From Pseudarthrobacter enclensis (lineage in GTDB: Bacteria; Actinomycetota; Actinomycetes; Actinomycetales; Micrococcaceae), in contig NZ_KQ758600.1 in the NCBI RefSeq assembly GCF_001457025.1, forward strand, positions 434,001-498,000: a stretch of DNA of 64,000 nt. Direction: 5' to 3'. The notes under the pieces are model-generated. The model made no database searches. It saw only the letters and a program-made list of their open reading frames with translations, and had not been told where the DNA came from. Below are positions 1-9,711 of the stretch, piece by piece. The position numbers and the translations under genes were made by a program. How positions within the stretch are numbered: position 1 is the stretch's first letter; every line of letters starts with the position of its first letter.

Positions 1-53
1 ACCAGGCCCTGGTGCGGGACGCCGTCGACGCCCTGCTGGGTATCCGGCTTTAG
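1..53 (+). CDS. C-terminal end of a gene cut by the window edge, possibly mshC
   Basis: Reading back from the TAG at 51-53, the frame encodes QALVRDAVDALLGIRL. This is a typical helical C-terminal tail. In actinobacteria the gene next to the PAC2/proteasome neighbourhood is often mshC, the cysteine ligase of mycothiol biosynthesis. The tail and context fit that, but 17 codons are too few to be sure. A strong hairpin follows 43 bases later. Confidence 0.45.
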   Translation, partial: QALVRDAVDALLGIRL

Positions 54-96
54 TCCAGGCGCCGCCCGTCTGCGGCGTACGTGCAGTCCTTAACGG

Positions 97-137
97 AGCA
101 GGGGCCAGGCCGGGAATGACCCGGCCTGGCCCCTGCT
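97..137. terminator. Bidirectional terminator between convergent genes
   Basis: A perfect 18-bp stem (97-114 with 120-137) encloses the 5-nt loop AATGA and is followed by a T-rich run (CTTTCTTC). It lies between the plus-strand gene ending at 53 and the minus-strand PAC2 gene ending at 168, so it can stop both transcripts. Confidence 0.88.
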
Positions 138-167
138 CTTTCTTCAAGACATCAGGCCCGCAGCTGG

Positions 168-1073
168 TCAGGGCCTGTCCTGGCCGCGGCGCTTGAGGTA
201 ACGCTCGAACTCGCGGGCTATCGATTCCCCGGTGGCCTCCGGAAGGTCCGCCGTATCTTTGGCCTCCTCCAGTTGCCGCACATACGCAGCAATTTCCGGG
301 TCTTCAGTGGCGAGCTCATCAACCCCGCGCTCCCATGCATCCGCTTCCTCCGCCAGTTCATGCGTGTCCAGCGGAACCTGCAGCAGTTCCTCAATGCGGT
401 GCAGGAGCGCCAGCTGGGCCTTGGGGGACGGGGCCTGTGCGACGTAATGCGGTACGGCGGCCCACAGCGAAACCGTGGGAAGGCCGGCCAGGAGCGCCAC
501 CTCTGAAAGGACTCCCACAATCCCTACCGGCCCCTCATACTGTGAGGCCTCGAGGTTCATGCGCTCCCGCAACGGGGCATCGTCCGATGAGGTGCTCACG
601 GGAATGGGGCGGCTGTGCGGCACATCGGCCAGCAGGGCGCCCACCAGGATCACGTAGTCCACGTTCAGTGCCTCGGCGTGGACCAGCAGTTCGGCCGTGT
701 AGGCACGCCATTTATAGGACGGCTCGGTTCCCTGGACGAAGATCACGTCCACGTTGGAGTTGGGGGCGCTGGCTTTGTAGATGCGCGTGGAAGGCCACTT
801 GATCTTCCGTTCTCCCGCGGCATTCCTGCGCACCGTGGGACGGGTGAACTGGAAGTCGTAATACTCGTCGGCATCAATGGATGCCACCTTCTTGCCGCCC
901 CAGAGCTTATTCAGGTAGCGCAGCGAATCGCTGGCGGCTTCCCCGGCATCGTTCCAGCCTTCAAAGGCGGCAAGCATCACCGTCACGCGCTGTCCACCGG
1001 CCACTGGCTGCAGGAACCGCTCCCGTTCGGGCCCGGCACCTGTGTCGGCGGTGTCTCCCTCGAAGCTATTCAT
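168..1073 (-). CDS. PAC2 family protein
   Basis: The 301-residue protein has the PAC2 (proteasome assembly chaperone 2-like) fold signature: AFEGWNDAGEAA near residue 35, a hydrophobic strand VDVIFVQGTEPS near 108, and a VILVGALLADVPHSRP segment near 140. The C-terminal 60 residues are acidic and probably helical. Actinobacterial PAC2 proteins are conserved beside the Pup-proteasome locus, and that is the setting here, but their biochemical role is not firmly established. The gene faces away from the proteasome operon and is divergent from the HAD gene at 1225. The family call is firm; a role in proteasome assembly is inference from the name and location. Confidence 0.85.
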   Translation of the reverse strand: MNSFEGDTADTGAGPERERFLQPVAGGQRVTVMLAAFEGWNDAGEAASDSLRYLNKLWGGKKVASIDADEYYDFQFTRPTVRRNAAGERKIKWPSTRIYKASAPNSNVDVIFVQGTEPSYKWRAYTAELLVHAEALNVDYVILVGALLADVPHSRPIPVSTSSDDAPLRERMNLEASQYEGPVGIVGVLSEVALLAGLPTVSLWAAVPHYVAQAPSPKAQLALLHRIEELLQVPLDTHELAEEADAWERGVDELATEDPEIAAYVRQLEEAKDTADLPEATGESIAREFERYLKRRGQDRP

Positions 1074-1224
1074 TCCATCACCCTACGTCCAAGGAGCACG
1101 CGCGTGCAGTGAATGAAGCGCCGGAAAAGCCGCAGTGCCCGCGCTGAAGGGCGGGCTGCGGCCAGTATTCGCCAAGGGCGTAGCCCACAGGGACCGTCCA
1201 GCAAGTCCCCGTAAACTGGTCAGC

Positions 1225-1962
1225 ATGCGACTTCCAGGCACTGAAACTCCGCTCAAAGCCGTCCTGTGGGACATGGACGGCACCATCGTGGATACAGAGC
1301 CGTACTGGATTGCCGCCGAACACGCCCTCGTCGAAGCGCACGGCGGAACCTGGTCCCATGAGCAGGCCATGCAGCTGGTGGGACAATCCCTGACTTTCTC
1401 GGCCGGTCTCCTGCAGAAGGCCGGAGTCGCCATGGAAATCCGCGAGATCATCGACACCCTGACCAGCCAGGTGATCAGCAGCGTCCGGCAGCAGGTGCCG
1501 TGGCGCCCCGGTGCCCGGGAGCTGCTCGAGGACCTGCACCAGTCCGGTGTTCGCTGCGCACTGGTGACCATGTCCGAAGGTCCGCTGGCCCGGCAGGTGG
1601 TGGACAGCCTTCCCCGGCAGTATTTCGAATTCCTGGTCACCGGTGACACTGTCAGCCGCGGAAAACCGCACCCGGAAGCGTACCTGACAGCAGTGGAACG
1701 GCTGCGCGAAACCGATCCGCACCTGCACCTGGGCCATTGCGTGGCGCTGGAGGACTCGGCGCCGGGCGTTGCTGCAGCGGTCGCCTCCGGTGTTGCCACA
1801 GTGGCCATCCCGCACATTGTGCCGCTGCCCGAGCACTCCCACTACACCCTGTGGGACACACTGGAAGGACGAACCCGGGAAGACCTCGAGCAACTCCTCA
1901 CGGAGGCGGGCAACCATGGTCCTGCCGGTGAGCCCGCATCCGCAGCCGGGAACACGCCGTGA
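1225..1962 (+). CDS. HAD-superfamily hydrolase (phosphatase/phosphoglucomutase-like)
   Basis: The 245-residue protein begins MRLPGTETPLKAVLWDMDGT. The DxDGT nucleophile motif is at D16/D18, the cap region follows, LVTMSEG is motif II, GKPHPEAYL supplies the motif III lysine, and LEDSAPGVAAA is motif IV. All catalytic motifs of a subfamily I HAD enzyme are present. Its substrate cannot be read from the sequence; a sugar phosphate or nucleotide is plausible. The ATG at 1225 is preferred to an upstream GTG at 1135, because it places the DxD motif at the usual 10-20 residues from the N terminus. The stop overlaps the next gene's GTG start (GTGA), which implies translational coupling. Confidence 0.86.
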   Translation: MRLPGTETPLKAVLWDMDGTIVDTEPYWIAAEHALVEAHGGTWSHEQAMQLVGQSLTFSAGLLQKAGVAMEIREIIDTLTSQVISSVRQQVPWRPGARELLEDLHQSGVRCALVTMSEGPLARQVVDSLPRQYFEFLVTGDTVSRGKPHPEAYLTAVERLRETDPHLHLGHCVALEDSAPGVAAAVASGVATVAIPHIVPLPEHSHYTLWDTLEGRTREDLEQLLTEAGNHGPAGEPASAAGNTP

Positions 1963-3137
1963 CCGCCCCGGCCCCCGGCGAGCCGGGCATGCGCGAACCT
2001 GCCGCCGGCGGGTCCGCCAGGGCAGCCCGCCGTGAAGGCATCCCCCTGGGCAGGATCGCCGGGGTTCCGATCATCCTCGCCTACTCCTGGTTCATCATTG
2101 CCGCGTTCACGGTCATCGTCTACGGTCCGGTGCTGCACCGGAACAACCCGGCCTTGGGAACCAGCGCCTACATCGTGGCTTTCGCCTATGCAGTCCTGCT
2201 CCTTATCTCGGTACTGGTGCACGAACTCGCCCATGCCCTCACCGCGAAAATCTACGGATGGCCCACGCAGAAAATCGTCCTGAACCTCTGGGGCGGCCAT
2301 ACGCAGTTCGAAAGCTTCACCGCTTCCCCTGGGCGTTCAGTCCTCGTTGCCCTGGCAGGTCCGGCCGCAAACTTCATCCTCGCCGCCGGTGCGTGGCTTG
2401 TCCTGAACTCTGTCCCCATGGGCAGCGTCGCCGAAATCCTGACCAACATCTTCATGTGGGCCAACTTCCTCATCGGCGTCTTCAATGTCCTCCCCGGGCT
2501 CCCGCTCGACGGGGGACGGCTGGTGGAGTCGGCCGTGTGGAAGGCCACCGGAAGCCAGGCCAAGGGAACGGTGGCTGCCGGGTGGGCGGGCCGCATCATC
2601 GTCATCGCGCTGGTTGCCTGGTTCATCCTCCGGCCCCTCCTGCTGGGCAGCGACCCGGACTTCACGCTGGTGATGATCACCGTCCTGGTGTGCGGATTCC
2701 TCTGGATGGGAGCCTCCGCGTCCATCCAGCAGGGCACCCTCCGAGCCAGGCTGCCGCTGGTCAGTGCTGCGGCGCTCTCCACGCCCGCAGTCGGAGTGCC
2801 TGCCACGGCAACAGTCCTTGACATCCTGCACCACCCCCGCCCTGGCAATGCCGCGGTGGTGGTCTGCGGCCAGGACGGCAGGCCGCAGGGCGTTGTGGAC
2901 GGGGCGGCCATGGCTGCCGTGCCCGGCGCGGCCGCCGGGACGACCCCTGTCACGGCGGTGTCCTTCGCGCTGGCTCCCGGCGCCTACGTCCCCGAATGGT
3001 CCAAGGGGCAGGAACTCATCCAGTTCCTGGCCCAGCTGGAAGGGAAGCACTACGCCGTCGTGGACCACAACGGCCGTGTCACCGGGCTCCTGTCCCAGGA
3101 CGCCGTGCTCGCCGCCATCACCGGCAGGAACCGGTAG
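1959..3137 (+). CDS. Site-2 protease family (M50) membrane metalloprotease
   Basis: This 392-residue polytopic membrane protein has the zinc motif HELAH (H88, E89, H92) inside a membrane helix and the second M50 motif NVLPGLPLDGG, with D184 as third ligand. Residues 1-30 are a hydrophilic cytoplasmic tail. The C-terminal 120 residues (from about 275) resemble a pair of CBS-like repeats, as in the Mycobacterium Rip3-type subclass. Such enzymes cut transmembrane substrates such as anti-sigma factors; the substrate here is unknown. The GTG start overlaps the HAD stop by four bases, so the two genes are probably co-expressed. Confidence 0.86.
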   Translation: MTAPAPGEPGMREPAAGGSARAARREGIPLGRIAGVPIILAYSWFIIAAFTVIVYGPVLHRNNPALGTSAYIVAFAYAVLLLISVLVHELAHALTAKIYGWPTQKIVLNLWGGHTQFESFTASPGRSVLVALAGPAANFILAAGAWLVLNSVPMGSVAEILTNIFMWANFLIGVFNVLPGLPLDGGRLVESAVWKATGSQAKGTVAAGWAGRIIVIALVAWFILRPLLLGSDPDFTLVMITVLVCGFLWMGASASIQQGTLRARLPLVSAAALSTPAVGVPATATVLDILHHPRPGNAAVVVCGQDGRPQGVVDGAAMAAVPGAAAGTTPVTAVSFALAPGAYVPEWSKGQELIQFLAQLEGKHYAVVDHNGRVTGLLSQDAVLAAITGRNR

Positions 3138-3233
3138 AGTTACCTGCCGGTGTGCATTGCCGCCGCGCAATCAGGTGGCGGGCAGCGGGCAGCCAGGCGC
3201 CGGCACCAGAGGTTTACAGGAGCGAGGAACATC

Positions 3234-4295
3234 ATGAGCAGCGAAACCGCCGTTAACGACGCCGCAGCAGCCGGGGCCGGCAGCGCCACCGGCGGGACCC
3301 AGCCCGTGGGAGCCGCGCGCCGCCGCGGACCCTTCCGCGAGGGCGAGCGTGTCCAGCTGACGGATGAACGCGGCCGGATGAATACGGTCATGCTGGAGCG
3401 CGGCGGAGCCTTCCACACCCACCGCGGCTTCCTGAACCATGACGACATCATCGGCAAGCTGGACGGATCTGTGGTGGTGAACAACGTGGGGCAGCAATAC
3501 CAGACCCTGCGCCCCCTCCTGTCCGACTTCGTCCTGTCCATGCCGCGGGGCGCCGCCGTCGTCTACCCCAAGGATGCAGGGCAGATCGTCACCATGGCGG
3601 ACATCTTCCCCGGCGCGCGCGTCGTGGAAGCAGGCGTGGGATCCGGCGCCCTGTCCATCTCGCTGCTGCGTGCCGTCGGTGACCAGGGCTACCTGCATTC
3701 CTTTGAGCGGCGCCAGGAATTCGCGGACATTGCCCGCGGCAACGTTGAGACAATTTTCGGCGGTCCGCACCCGGCGTGGCAGATCTCGCTGGGCGACTTC
3801 CAGGAGGAAGTGGTCAAGGCCGAGGCGCCCGGGTCCGTGGACAGGGTGGTCCTGGACATGCTGGCCCCGTGGGAATGCCTCGACGCCGTCGCCACCGTGC
3901 TCGCCCCTGGCGGCGTCTGGATCAACTACGTTGCCACTGTCACGCAGCTCTCCCGGACGGCCGAGGCCATCCGGGCAGACGGCCGCTTTACGGAACCTGA
4001 TGCCTGGGAGTCCATGGTCCGCGGCTGGCACCTTGAAGGCCTGGCCGTACGGCCGGACCACCGCATGGTGGCCCATACCGGTTTCCTGCTGGTGACACGC
4101 CGGCTGGCAGACGGAGTCACCGGAATTTCGGTCAAGCGCCGGCCCTCCAAGACCGAGTTCAACGAAGAGGACGTCAACGCCTGGACACCGGGTGCGGTGG
4201 GTGAACGCGCGGTTTCCGACAAGAAACTCCGCCGCGCAGCGCGTGATGCGATGGCCGGAACCAACGTCAGGGACGCTCCCGAGGTCACGAACTAG
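3234..4295 (+). CDS. trmI: tRNA (adenine-58-N1)-methyltransferase TrmI
   Basis: A 353-residue class I SAM methyltransferase. After a 30-residue Ala/Gly-rich leader it has the small N-terminal beta domain (REGERVQLTDERG) and then the SAM-binding motif VVEAGVGSGALS near residue 137. LDMLAPWECLDA is the TrmI-type motif IV. It methylates A58 in the T-loop of tRNAs as a tetramer. The ATG at 3234 is chosen over a GTG at 3150 because AGGAG (3218-3222) and GAGG (3224-3227) stand at proper spacing before it. trmI directly upstream of the proteasome ATPase is conserved in actinobacteria. Confidence 0.93.
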   Translation: MSSETAVNDAAAAGAGSATGGTQPVGAARRRGPFREGERVQLTDERGRMNTVMLERGGAFHTHRGFLNHDDIIGKLDGSVVVNNVGQQYQTLRPLLSDFVLSMPRGAAVVYPKDAGQIVTMADIFPGARVVEAGVGSGALSISLLRAVGDQGYLHSFERRQEFADIARGNVETIFGGPHPAWQISLGDFQEEVVKAEAPGSVDRVVLDMLAPWECLDAVATVLAPGGVWINYVATVTQLSRTAEAIRADGRFTEPDAWESMVRGWHLEGLAVRPDHRMVAHTGFLLVTRRLADGVTGISVKRRPSKTEFNEEDVNAWTPGAVGERAVSDKKLRRAARDAMAGTNVRDAPEVTN

Positions 4296-4377
4296 TCCAC
4301 ATTTCGGGAGTCTCCATCCCTTGCCGCCTTCTTGGGACTAATGTCTTAAGGGAAGAGCAGGAAGGGGCTGATGCATC

Positions 4378-6129
4378 ATGGAGACACCGAACCAGGACTC
4401 CGGACGTACACCGGCAGAGCAGTCTGCCGCCAATGACCTCTCGGTTGCGGACCGCCAGGTCAACATCCTCCGGGACAAGCTCAGGCATATCGACCGCCAG
4501 TTGGCTGCAGCCACGCAGAACAACACCAAGCTGGTCAGCATGCTTGAAACCGCGAAGGCGGAGATCCTCCGCCTGAAGAATGCGCTCGACCAGGAGGGGC
4601 AGCCGCCCTACAGCTTCGGCACCATTCTGCAGCTGAACCCCCGGCGGCAGCCGGGCCCCGGCAGCAGCGGGCAGGCCGCCACCGAGGAATCGGCGGACAT
4701 CTTCAATGCGGGCCGGAAGATGCGCGTGGGGCTCAGCCCGCTGGTCAACATCAACCAGCTGGCCGTCGGCCAGGAAGTCCTGCTGAACGAGGCGCTGCTC
4801 ATCGTGGCCGGCCTCGGGTACGAACGTGCCGGCGAACTTGCCACGCTCAAGGAGATGCTCGGCACGGACCGTGCACTCGTCGTCGGACGCGCCGACGAAG
4901 AACGCGTGGTCCGTCTTTCCGGCGCCCTGCTGGCTGAGAAGCTCCGGGTGGGCGATGCCCTGTCGGTGGATTCACGCACCGGATATGCCCTTGAGAAGGT
5001 GCCGCGCTCCGAGGTGGAAAACCTGGTCCTGGAGGAAGTCCCGGACATCACCTATGAGGACATCGGCGGGCTCGGACCGCAGATCGAGCAGATCCGCGAC
5101 GCCGTCGAACTGCCGTTCCTGCACCCGGACCTTTACCGCGAACACGGCCTCAAGGCGCCCAAGGGCATCCTGCTTTACGGCCCGCCCGGCTGCGGCAAGA
5201 CCCTGATCGCCAAGGCCGTGGCCAATTCACTGGCAGCCCGCGCAGCCGAACGCTCCGGCAACGTGGACCTCAAGAGCTACTTCCTCAACATCAAGGGACC
5301 GGAACTGCTCGACAAGTACGTGGGCGAAACTGAGCGCCACATCCGCCTCATTTTCTCGCGGGCACGCGAGAAGGCGTCGGACGGCAGCCCCGTAGTGGTC
5401 TTCTTCGACGAAATGGACTCACTGTTCCGCACCCGCGGCACCGGAATCTCCTCCGACGTCGAAACGACCATCGTTCCGCAGCTACTCAGCGAGATCGACG
5501 GCGTCGAGCGGCTGGACAACGTCATCGTCATTGGTGCGTCCAACCGCGAGGATATGATCGACCCCGCCATCCTGCGGCCCGGCCGGCTGGACGTCAAGGT
5601 GAAGATCCAGCGCCCCGACGCCGAAGCAGCGGCGGACATCTTCAACAAGTACATCACCACCGACCTGCCCTTCCACGAGGCCGATCTCGCCGAGCACAGC
5701 GGCGACATCCAGGCCACCGTGGATGCCATGGTCCAGCGGACCGTGGAGGCTATGTACTCCACTGACAAGTCCAATGAGTTCCTTGAGGTGACGTATGCCA
5801 ACGGTGACACCGAGATGCTGTACTTCAAGGATTTCAACTCCGGAGCCGTGGTCCAGAACGTGGTGGACCGGGCCAAGAAGTACGCCATCAAGGACCTGCT
5901 GACCACGCACCAGAAGGGGCTTCGGATCGAACACCTGCTGCGTGCCGTGGTGGACGAATTCCGCGAGCACGAGGATATGCCGAACACCACCAACCCGGAC
6001 GACTGGGCCAGGATCTCCGGCAAGAAGGGTGAACGGATCACGTACATCCGCACCATCGTGCAGGGCAAGGCGGGCCAGGAACCCGGCAAGTCCATCGAAA
6101 CCATGCCCACCACCGGACAGTATCTGTGA
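4378..6129 (+). CDS. arc: Proteasome-associated AAA ATPase ARC/Mpa
   Basis: The 583-residue hexameric ring ATPase recognises pupylated proteins, unfolds them and feeds them into the 20S core. A coiled coil (about residues 22-70) that would bind Pup is followed by two OB-type interdomains (about 75-230). The AAA module has Walker A GPPGCGKT (268-275) and Walker B VVFFDEMD (about 340-347), with the second region of homology ending in RPGRLD. The C terminus is GQYL, the tail that docks into the proteasome alpha ring and opens the gate. AGGAAGG at 4359-4365 supports the ATG. The stop overlaps the next start by four bases (GTGA), coupling it to dop. Confidence 0.96.
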   Translation: METPNQDSGRTPAEQSAANDLSVADRQVNILRDKLRHIDRQLAAATQNNTKLVSMLETAKAEILRLKNALDQEGQPPYSFGTILQLNPRRQPGPGSSGQAATEESADIFNAGRKMRVGLSPLVNINQLAVGQEVLLNEALLIVAGLGYERAGELATLKEMLGTDRALVVGRADEERVVRLSGALLAEKLRVGDALSVDSRTGYALEKVPRSEVENLVLEEVPDITYEDIGGLGPQIEQIRDAVELPFLHPDLYREHGLKAPKGILLYGPPGCGKTLIAKAVANSLAARAAERSGNVDLKSYFLNIKGPELLDKYVGETERHIRLIFSRAREKASDGSPVVVFFDEMDSLFRTRGTGISSDVETTIVPQLLSEIDGVERLDNVIVIGASNREDMIDPAILRPGRLDVKVKIQRPDAEAAADIFNKYITTDLPFHEADLAEHSGDIQATVDAMVQRTVEAMYSTDKSNEFLEVTYANGDTEMLYFKDFNSGAVVQNVVDRAKKYAIKDLLTTHQKGLRIEHLLRAVVDEFREHEDMPNTTNPDDWARISGKKGERITYIRTIVQGKAGQEPGKSIETMPTTGQYL

Positions 6130-7799
6130 CGGCTGCACCGGAGCCCGTCGCCGGGGGCGCACTCCCCGCCGGCGGGGCCATGCGGGTCATGGGGGCGGAA
6201 ACCGAGTACGGCATCCACGCGCCGTCCGCACCCACGGCCAACGCCACCATGATGAGTGCCCGCGTTGTCCAGGCGTACGCCCAGGTGACCAGGCAGCGGG
6301 CGGCCGGGGGAGCGGAAACCCGTTGGGACTACACGGACGAGGAACCCCTGCACGACGCCCGCGGCTGGACCGTGGACAGGGGCGCCGCCCACCCCAGCCA
6401 GCTCACTGACCAGCCTCCGGTGCTCGACGCCGAGGCCGTTGCCCTGGCGTATGGCCGGGAGGAACTGGAACTGGACGGCCAGGACGAATCGGGGACCCTC
6501 CTGATGAACATGGTCCTGGGCAACGGCGCACGGCTGTACGTGGACCACGCGCACCCCGAGTACTCCAGCCCCGAGGTGACCAACCCGCGCGATGCCGTTA
6601 TCTGGGACGCCGCGGGCGACCTCGTGGGGTTGGCGGCCGTGCGCAGGCTGTCTGCCGACCCCGACCTGCCGCCGGTGAACCTGTACAAGAACAACACGGA
6701 CAACAAGTCGGTGTCCTACGGTTCACACGAGAACTACCTGATGCCCCGGTCCGTGCCATTCGGGGACATCGTCCGCGGACTCACGCCCTTCTTCGTCAGC
6801 CGCCAGGTGGTCTGCGGGGCTGGGCGGCTGGGACTGGGCCAGGACAGTTCCACCGCCGGCTACCAGATCAGTCAGCGGGCGGACTTCTTCGAGGCCGAGG
6901 TGGGGCTGGAAACCACTATCCGCCGGCCCATCATCAACACCCGGGACGAGCCGCACGCCACGGCCGACAAGTACCGCCGCCTGCACGTCATCATCGGCGA
7001 CGCCAACCTGAGCGAGGTATCCAACTACCTCAAGTTCGGGACCACGGCCATGGTGCTGAGCCTCATCGAGGCCGGCCTGGCACCCAAAGTCGAAGTCTTC
7101 GAGCCGGTGAAGGCCCTGCAGGACATCAGCCATGACACGTCATTGAAGGCCACGGTCCGGCTGCTCGACGGACGCCGCGTGACCGCCCTGGACCTGCAGT
7201 GGATGTACCACGAGGCCGCCGCCAAGCTGGCCCAGGACACGGGGGTCGGCGACGCCGTGGATGGTGACGGGCACACCCACGACGTCCTTGAGCGCTGGGC
7301 CGAGGTCCTCACCCAACTCGACAGCGACCGTGCCGCTGCCAAGTCGTCCGTTGAATGGCTCGCCAAACTGTCACTCCTGGAGGGATACCGGCAGCGCGAC
7401 GGGCTCGGCTGGGACGATGCCCGGCTGGGCCTGGTGGACCTCCAGTGGGCCGACATCCGTCCCGAGAAGGGCCTTTACTACCGGCTGCTGGCCCGGAACC
7501 GGATGCGCCGGGTGGTGGACGACCGCACCATTGCGGCCGCCGTCGGCGAGCCCCCGGCTGATACGCGGGCGTACTTCCGGGGGAAGTGCATCAGCAGCTT
7601 CGGCAAGGACGTCGTCGGCGCCAGCTGGGACTCGGTCATCTTCGATGTGCCCGGGTATGGCCGGCTCCAGCGCGTGCCGACCCGGGAGCCGCTCCGGGGA
7701 ACAAAAGCCCTGACGGGAGGCCTGTTCGAGCGCTATCGGGAGGCCGGGCAGTTCCTCGGCGAGCTGCTGGGACACAACACCGCTCCGCCTGCGGCGTAA
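6126..7799 (+). CDS. dop: Pup deamidase/depupylase Dop
   Basis: A glutamine-synthetase-like enzyme that converts the C-terminal Gln of Pup to Glu and also removes Pup from substrates. Visible family motifs are [10 protein letters not shown], with the metal-binding glutamates near the N terminus, the DPup-binding [42 protein letters not shown] and [11 protein letters not shown]. The regions near residues 55-80 correspond to the Dop-loop that distinguishes it from PafA. The GTG at 6126 overlaps the arc stop and gives 557 residues; an ATG at 6180 would give 539, starting [11 protein letters not shown], closer to the mycobacterial N terminus. Both share the same catalytic protein. The Pup encoded next ends in Gln, so the deamidase activity is needed. 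Confidence 0.95.
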   Translation: MTAAPEPVAGGALPAGGAMRVMGAETEYGIHAPSAPTANATMMSARVVQAYAQVTRQRAAGGAETRWDYTDEEPLHDARGWTVDRGAAHPSQLTDQPPVLDAEAVALAYGREELELDGQDESGTLLMNMVLGNGARLYVDHAHPEYSSPEVTNPRDAVIWDAAGDLVGLAAVRRLSADPDLPPVNLYKNNTDNKSVSYGSHENYLMPRSVPFGDIVRGLTPFFVSRQVVCGAGRLGLGQDSSTAGYQISQRADFFEAEVGLETTIRRPIINTRDEPHATADKYRRLHVIIGDANLSEVSNYLKFGTTAMVLSLIEAGLAPKVEVFEPVKALQDISHDTSLKATVRLLDGRRVTALDLQWMYHEAAAKLAQDTGVGDAVDGDGHTHDVLERWAEVLTQLDSDRAAAKSSVEWLAKLSLLEGYRQRDGLGWDDARLGLVDLQWADIRPEKGLYYRLLARNRMRRVVDDRTIAAAVGEPPADTRAYFRGKCISSFGKDVVGASWDSVIFDVPGYGRLQRVPTREPLRGTKALTGGLFERYREAGQFLGELLGHNTAPPAA

Positions 7800-7836
7800 A
7801 CCGCCCGGGACGCTCCCGGCCGTGGCAGGATGGGCT

Positions 7837-7842
7837 TATATT
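7837..7842 (+). promoter_or_regulatory. Possible -10 element for pup
   Basis: TATATT lies 42 bases before the pup ATG in the otherwise GC-rich gap after dop, a position expected of a separate pup promoter. No convincing -35 hexamer is seen at the right distance, so this is tentative. Confidence 0.35.
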
Positions 7843-7884
7843 GGTGGACCACCGGATCCACCGGCACCAAGGGAAGGAACAGCA

Positions 7885-8088
7885 ATGGCAGGCCAGGAGC
7901 ACCAGCAGCCGCAGTCACGCGACAGCCAGGTCGACGAAGACATTCCCGAGGCACCCCCGGCGCCCCCGGAGGCACAGGCGTCCGCAGCCACTGAAGGCGT
8001 GGACGACCTGCTGGACGAAATCGACGGCGTCCTCGAATCGAACGCCGAGGAATTCGTGCGGGCTTTCGTGCAAAAGGGCGGTCAGTAA
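7885..8088 (+). CDS. pup: Prokaryotic ubiquitin-like protein Pup
   Basis: The 67-residue, acidic, Gln/Pro-rich and probably disordered protein ends LESNAEEFVRAFVQKGGQ. The C-terminal half forms the helix that binds the ARC coiled coil. The terminal GGQ shows it is made in the glutamine form, which Dop must deamidate before PafA can ligate it to substrate lysines. The ATG at 7885 follows an AAGGAA ribosome site; an upstream in-frame start at 7822 would add a 21-residue segment unlike any Pup. It lies between dop and prcB, the usual actinobacterial order. Confidence 0.97.
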   Translation: MAGQEHQQPQSRDSQVDEDIPEAPPAPPEAQASAATEGVDDLLDEIDGVLESNAEEFVRAFVQKGGQ

Positions 8089-8169
8089 CCCGGGGACCGG
8101 AGGGTGGCGGAAGCCGCGGACGGCCGGGAACTGTACCGACGTTGATCACCACGTTTTAGGAGTGCATGA

Positions 8170-8991
8170 GTGCAGGAAACAACCGCCAACCAGGTAGCCG
8201 CAAACGCCACCTCATCCTTTACCGAGCACCTGCAGCGGGACAGGCCTGAGCTCCTGCCGTTCAACCGGTCGGGCCAGGGCAGCGCCACGTCCGCGGCCCC
8301 GCTGCAGGTTCCGCACGCCACGACGATCGTGGCCATGGCCTACGACGGCGGTGTGCTGATGGCGGGGGACCGCCGCGCCACCATGGGCAACGTCATCGCC
8401 AGCAGGCACATCGAAAAGGTCTTCCCGGCGGACCGGTACTCAGTACTCGGCATTGCGGGAACCGCCGGAATCGCCATCGACCTGACGCGGCTGTTCCAGG
8501 TGGAGCTCGAGCACTACGAAAAGATCGAAGGCACCCTCCTCAGCCTTGAAGGCAAGGCGAACCGGCTCGGAGCGATGATCCGCGGCAATCTTCCACTTGC
8601 ACTGCAGGGCCTGGCGGTGGTGCCCCTGTTTGCCGGCTACGACACCAGTGCCGGTGTTGGCAGGCTGTTCTCCTACGACGTCACCGGCGGCCGGTACGAG
8701 GAACACGAACACCACACGGTGGGCTCGGGTTCCGTCTTTGCCCGCGGCGCCCTGAAGAAACTCTGGCGGCCCAACCTCACGGCGGCCGAGGCCGTCTCGG
8801 TCGCGGTCGAAGCACTCTACGACGCCGCCGACGACGACTCCGCCACCGGCGGCCCGGACACCGTGCGCCGGCTCTGGCCCGTGGTGTATGCCGTGGACAG
8901 CAGCGGCGCGAGGCGGGTGCCGGAGGAAGAGCTTGCTGCCGCATCGCGGCAGGTCATCGAAGCCCGCACCATCGCCGGACGGGAGGCCTGA
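8170..8991 (+). CDS. prcB: 20S proteasome beta subunit
   Basis: A 273-residue Ntn-hydrolase precursor. A propeptide of about 50 residues precedes the catalytic threonine T51 in [13 protein letters not shown]; autocleavage would expose this Thr. [11 protein letters not shown] supplies the conserved Asp and the RRxT segment of the active site, and [12 protein letters not shown] follows. The GTG start has AGGAG at 8158-8162. The residue before the catalytic Thr is Ala, where Gly is the usual residue as I recall the mycobacterial and rhodococcal proteins. The stop is one base before the prcA start, so the two subunits are co-translated. Confidence 0.95.
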   Translation: MQETTANQVAANATSSFTEHLQRDRPELLPFNRSGQGSATSAAPLQVPHATTIVAMAYDGGVLMAGDRRATMGNVIASRHIEKVFPADRYSVLGIAGTAGIAIDLTRLFQVELEHYEKIEGTLLSLEGKANRLGAMIRGNLPLALQGLAVVPLFAGYDTSAGVGRLFSYDVTGGRYEEHEHHTVGSGSVFARGALKKLWRPNLTAAEAVSVAVEALYDAADDDSATGGPDTVRRLWPVVYAVDSSGARRVPEEELAAASRQVIEARTIAGREA

Positions 8992-8992
8992 G

Positions 8993-9703
8993 ATGACACA
9001 GCAGTTCTACGTATCCCCGGAACAACTGATGAAGGACCGTGCCGACTTCGCACGGAAGGGCATCGCACGCGGACGGTCCGTGGTGGTGATCAGTTGCGAG
9101 GACGGCATCGCCCTGGTGGCCGAGAACCCCTCCCCGTCACTGCACAAAATCGGTGAGATCTACGACAAAATCGCCTTTGCGGCCGTCGGCAAGTACAACG
9201 AATTCGAAAGCCTCCGGCAGGCAGGGGTGCGCTACGCCGATGTCCGCGGCTACTCCTACGACCGCGAGGACGTCACCGCCCGCGGGCTGGCGAGTGTCTA
9301 CGCGCAAAGCCTCGGCGCCGTGTTCACGGCGGAGCAAAAGCCCTTTGAAGTGGAACTGGCTGTGGCCGAGGTCGGATCCACACAGGCCGAAGACCACCTC
9401 TACCGCCTCACGTTCGACGGGTCGATTGCCGACGAGCACAGCTTCGTGGTCATGGGCGGCCAGGCGGAACGGGTCTCCGCGGCCATTGACCAGGGCTGGC
9501 GGGCGTCCCTCGGGTTCCCCGAGGCCGTGCGGCTCGCACTGAACGGCCTCGCCCCGGCGCCCGATGGCGAAGAGCAGACCAAACCGCTCCCGGCACGGGC
9601 ACTCGAAATTGCGGTCCTGTACCGGCACTCGGAGGAAACCCGCGGCACGCGCCGCGCGTTCCACAGGCTTAACGACGCAGACATCACTGCACTGCTGGCC
9701 TAG
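8993..9703 (+). CDS. prcA: 20S proteasome alpha subunit
   Basis: The 236-residue alpha subunit forms the outer rings that gate the 20S core and receive the ARC tail. It starts [23 protein letters not shown]; this first helix and the YVSPEQ gate segment are typical. It lacks a catalytic Thr and keeps the central [18 protein letters not shown] block. The ATG at 8993 follows GGGAGG (8981-8986) and is one base after the prcB stop. The far C terminus ([11 protein letters not shown]) is shorter than in mycobacteria. Confidence 0.95.
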   Translation: MTQQFYVSPEQLMKDRADFARKGIARGRSVVVISCEDGIALVAENPSPSLHKIGEIYDKIAFAAVGKYNEFESLRQAGVRYADVRGYSYDREDVTARGLASVYAQSLGAVFTAEQKPFEVELAVAEVGSTQAEDHLYRLTFDGSIADEHSFVVMGGQAERVSAAIDQGWRASLGFPEAVRLALNGLAPAPDGEEQTKPLPARALEIAVLYRHSEETRGTRRAFHRLNDADITALLA

Positions 9704-9711
9704 GAGGACAG

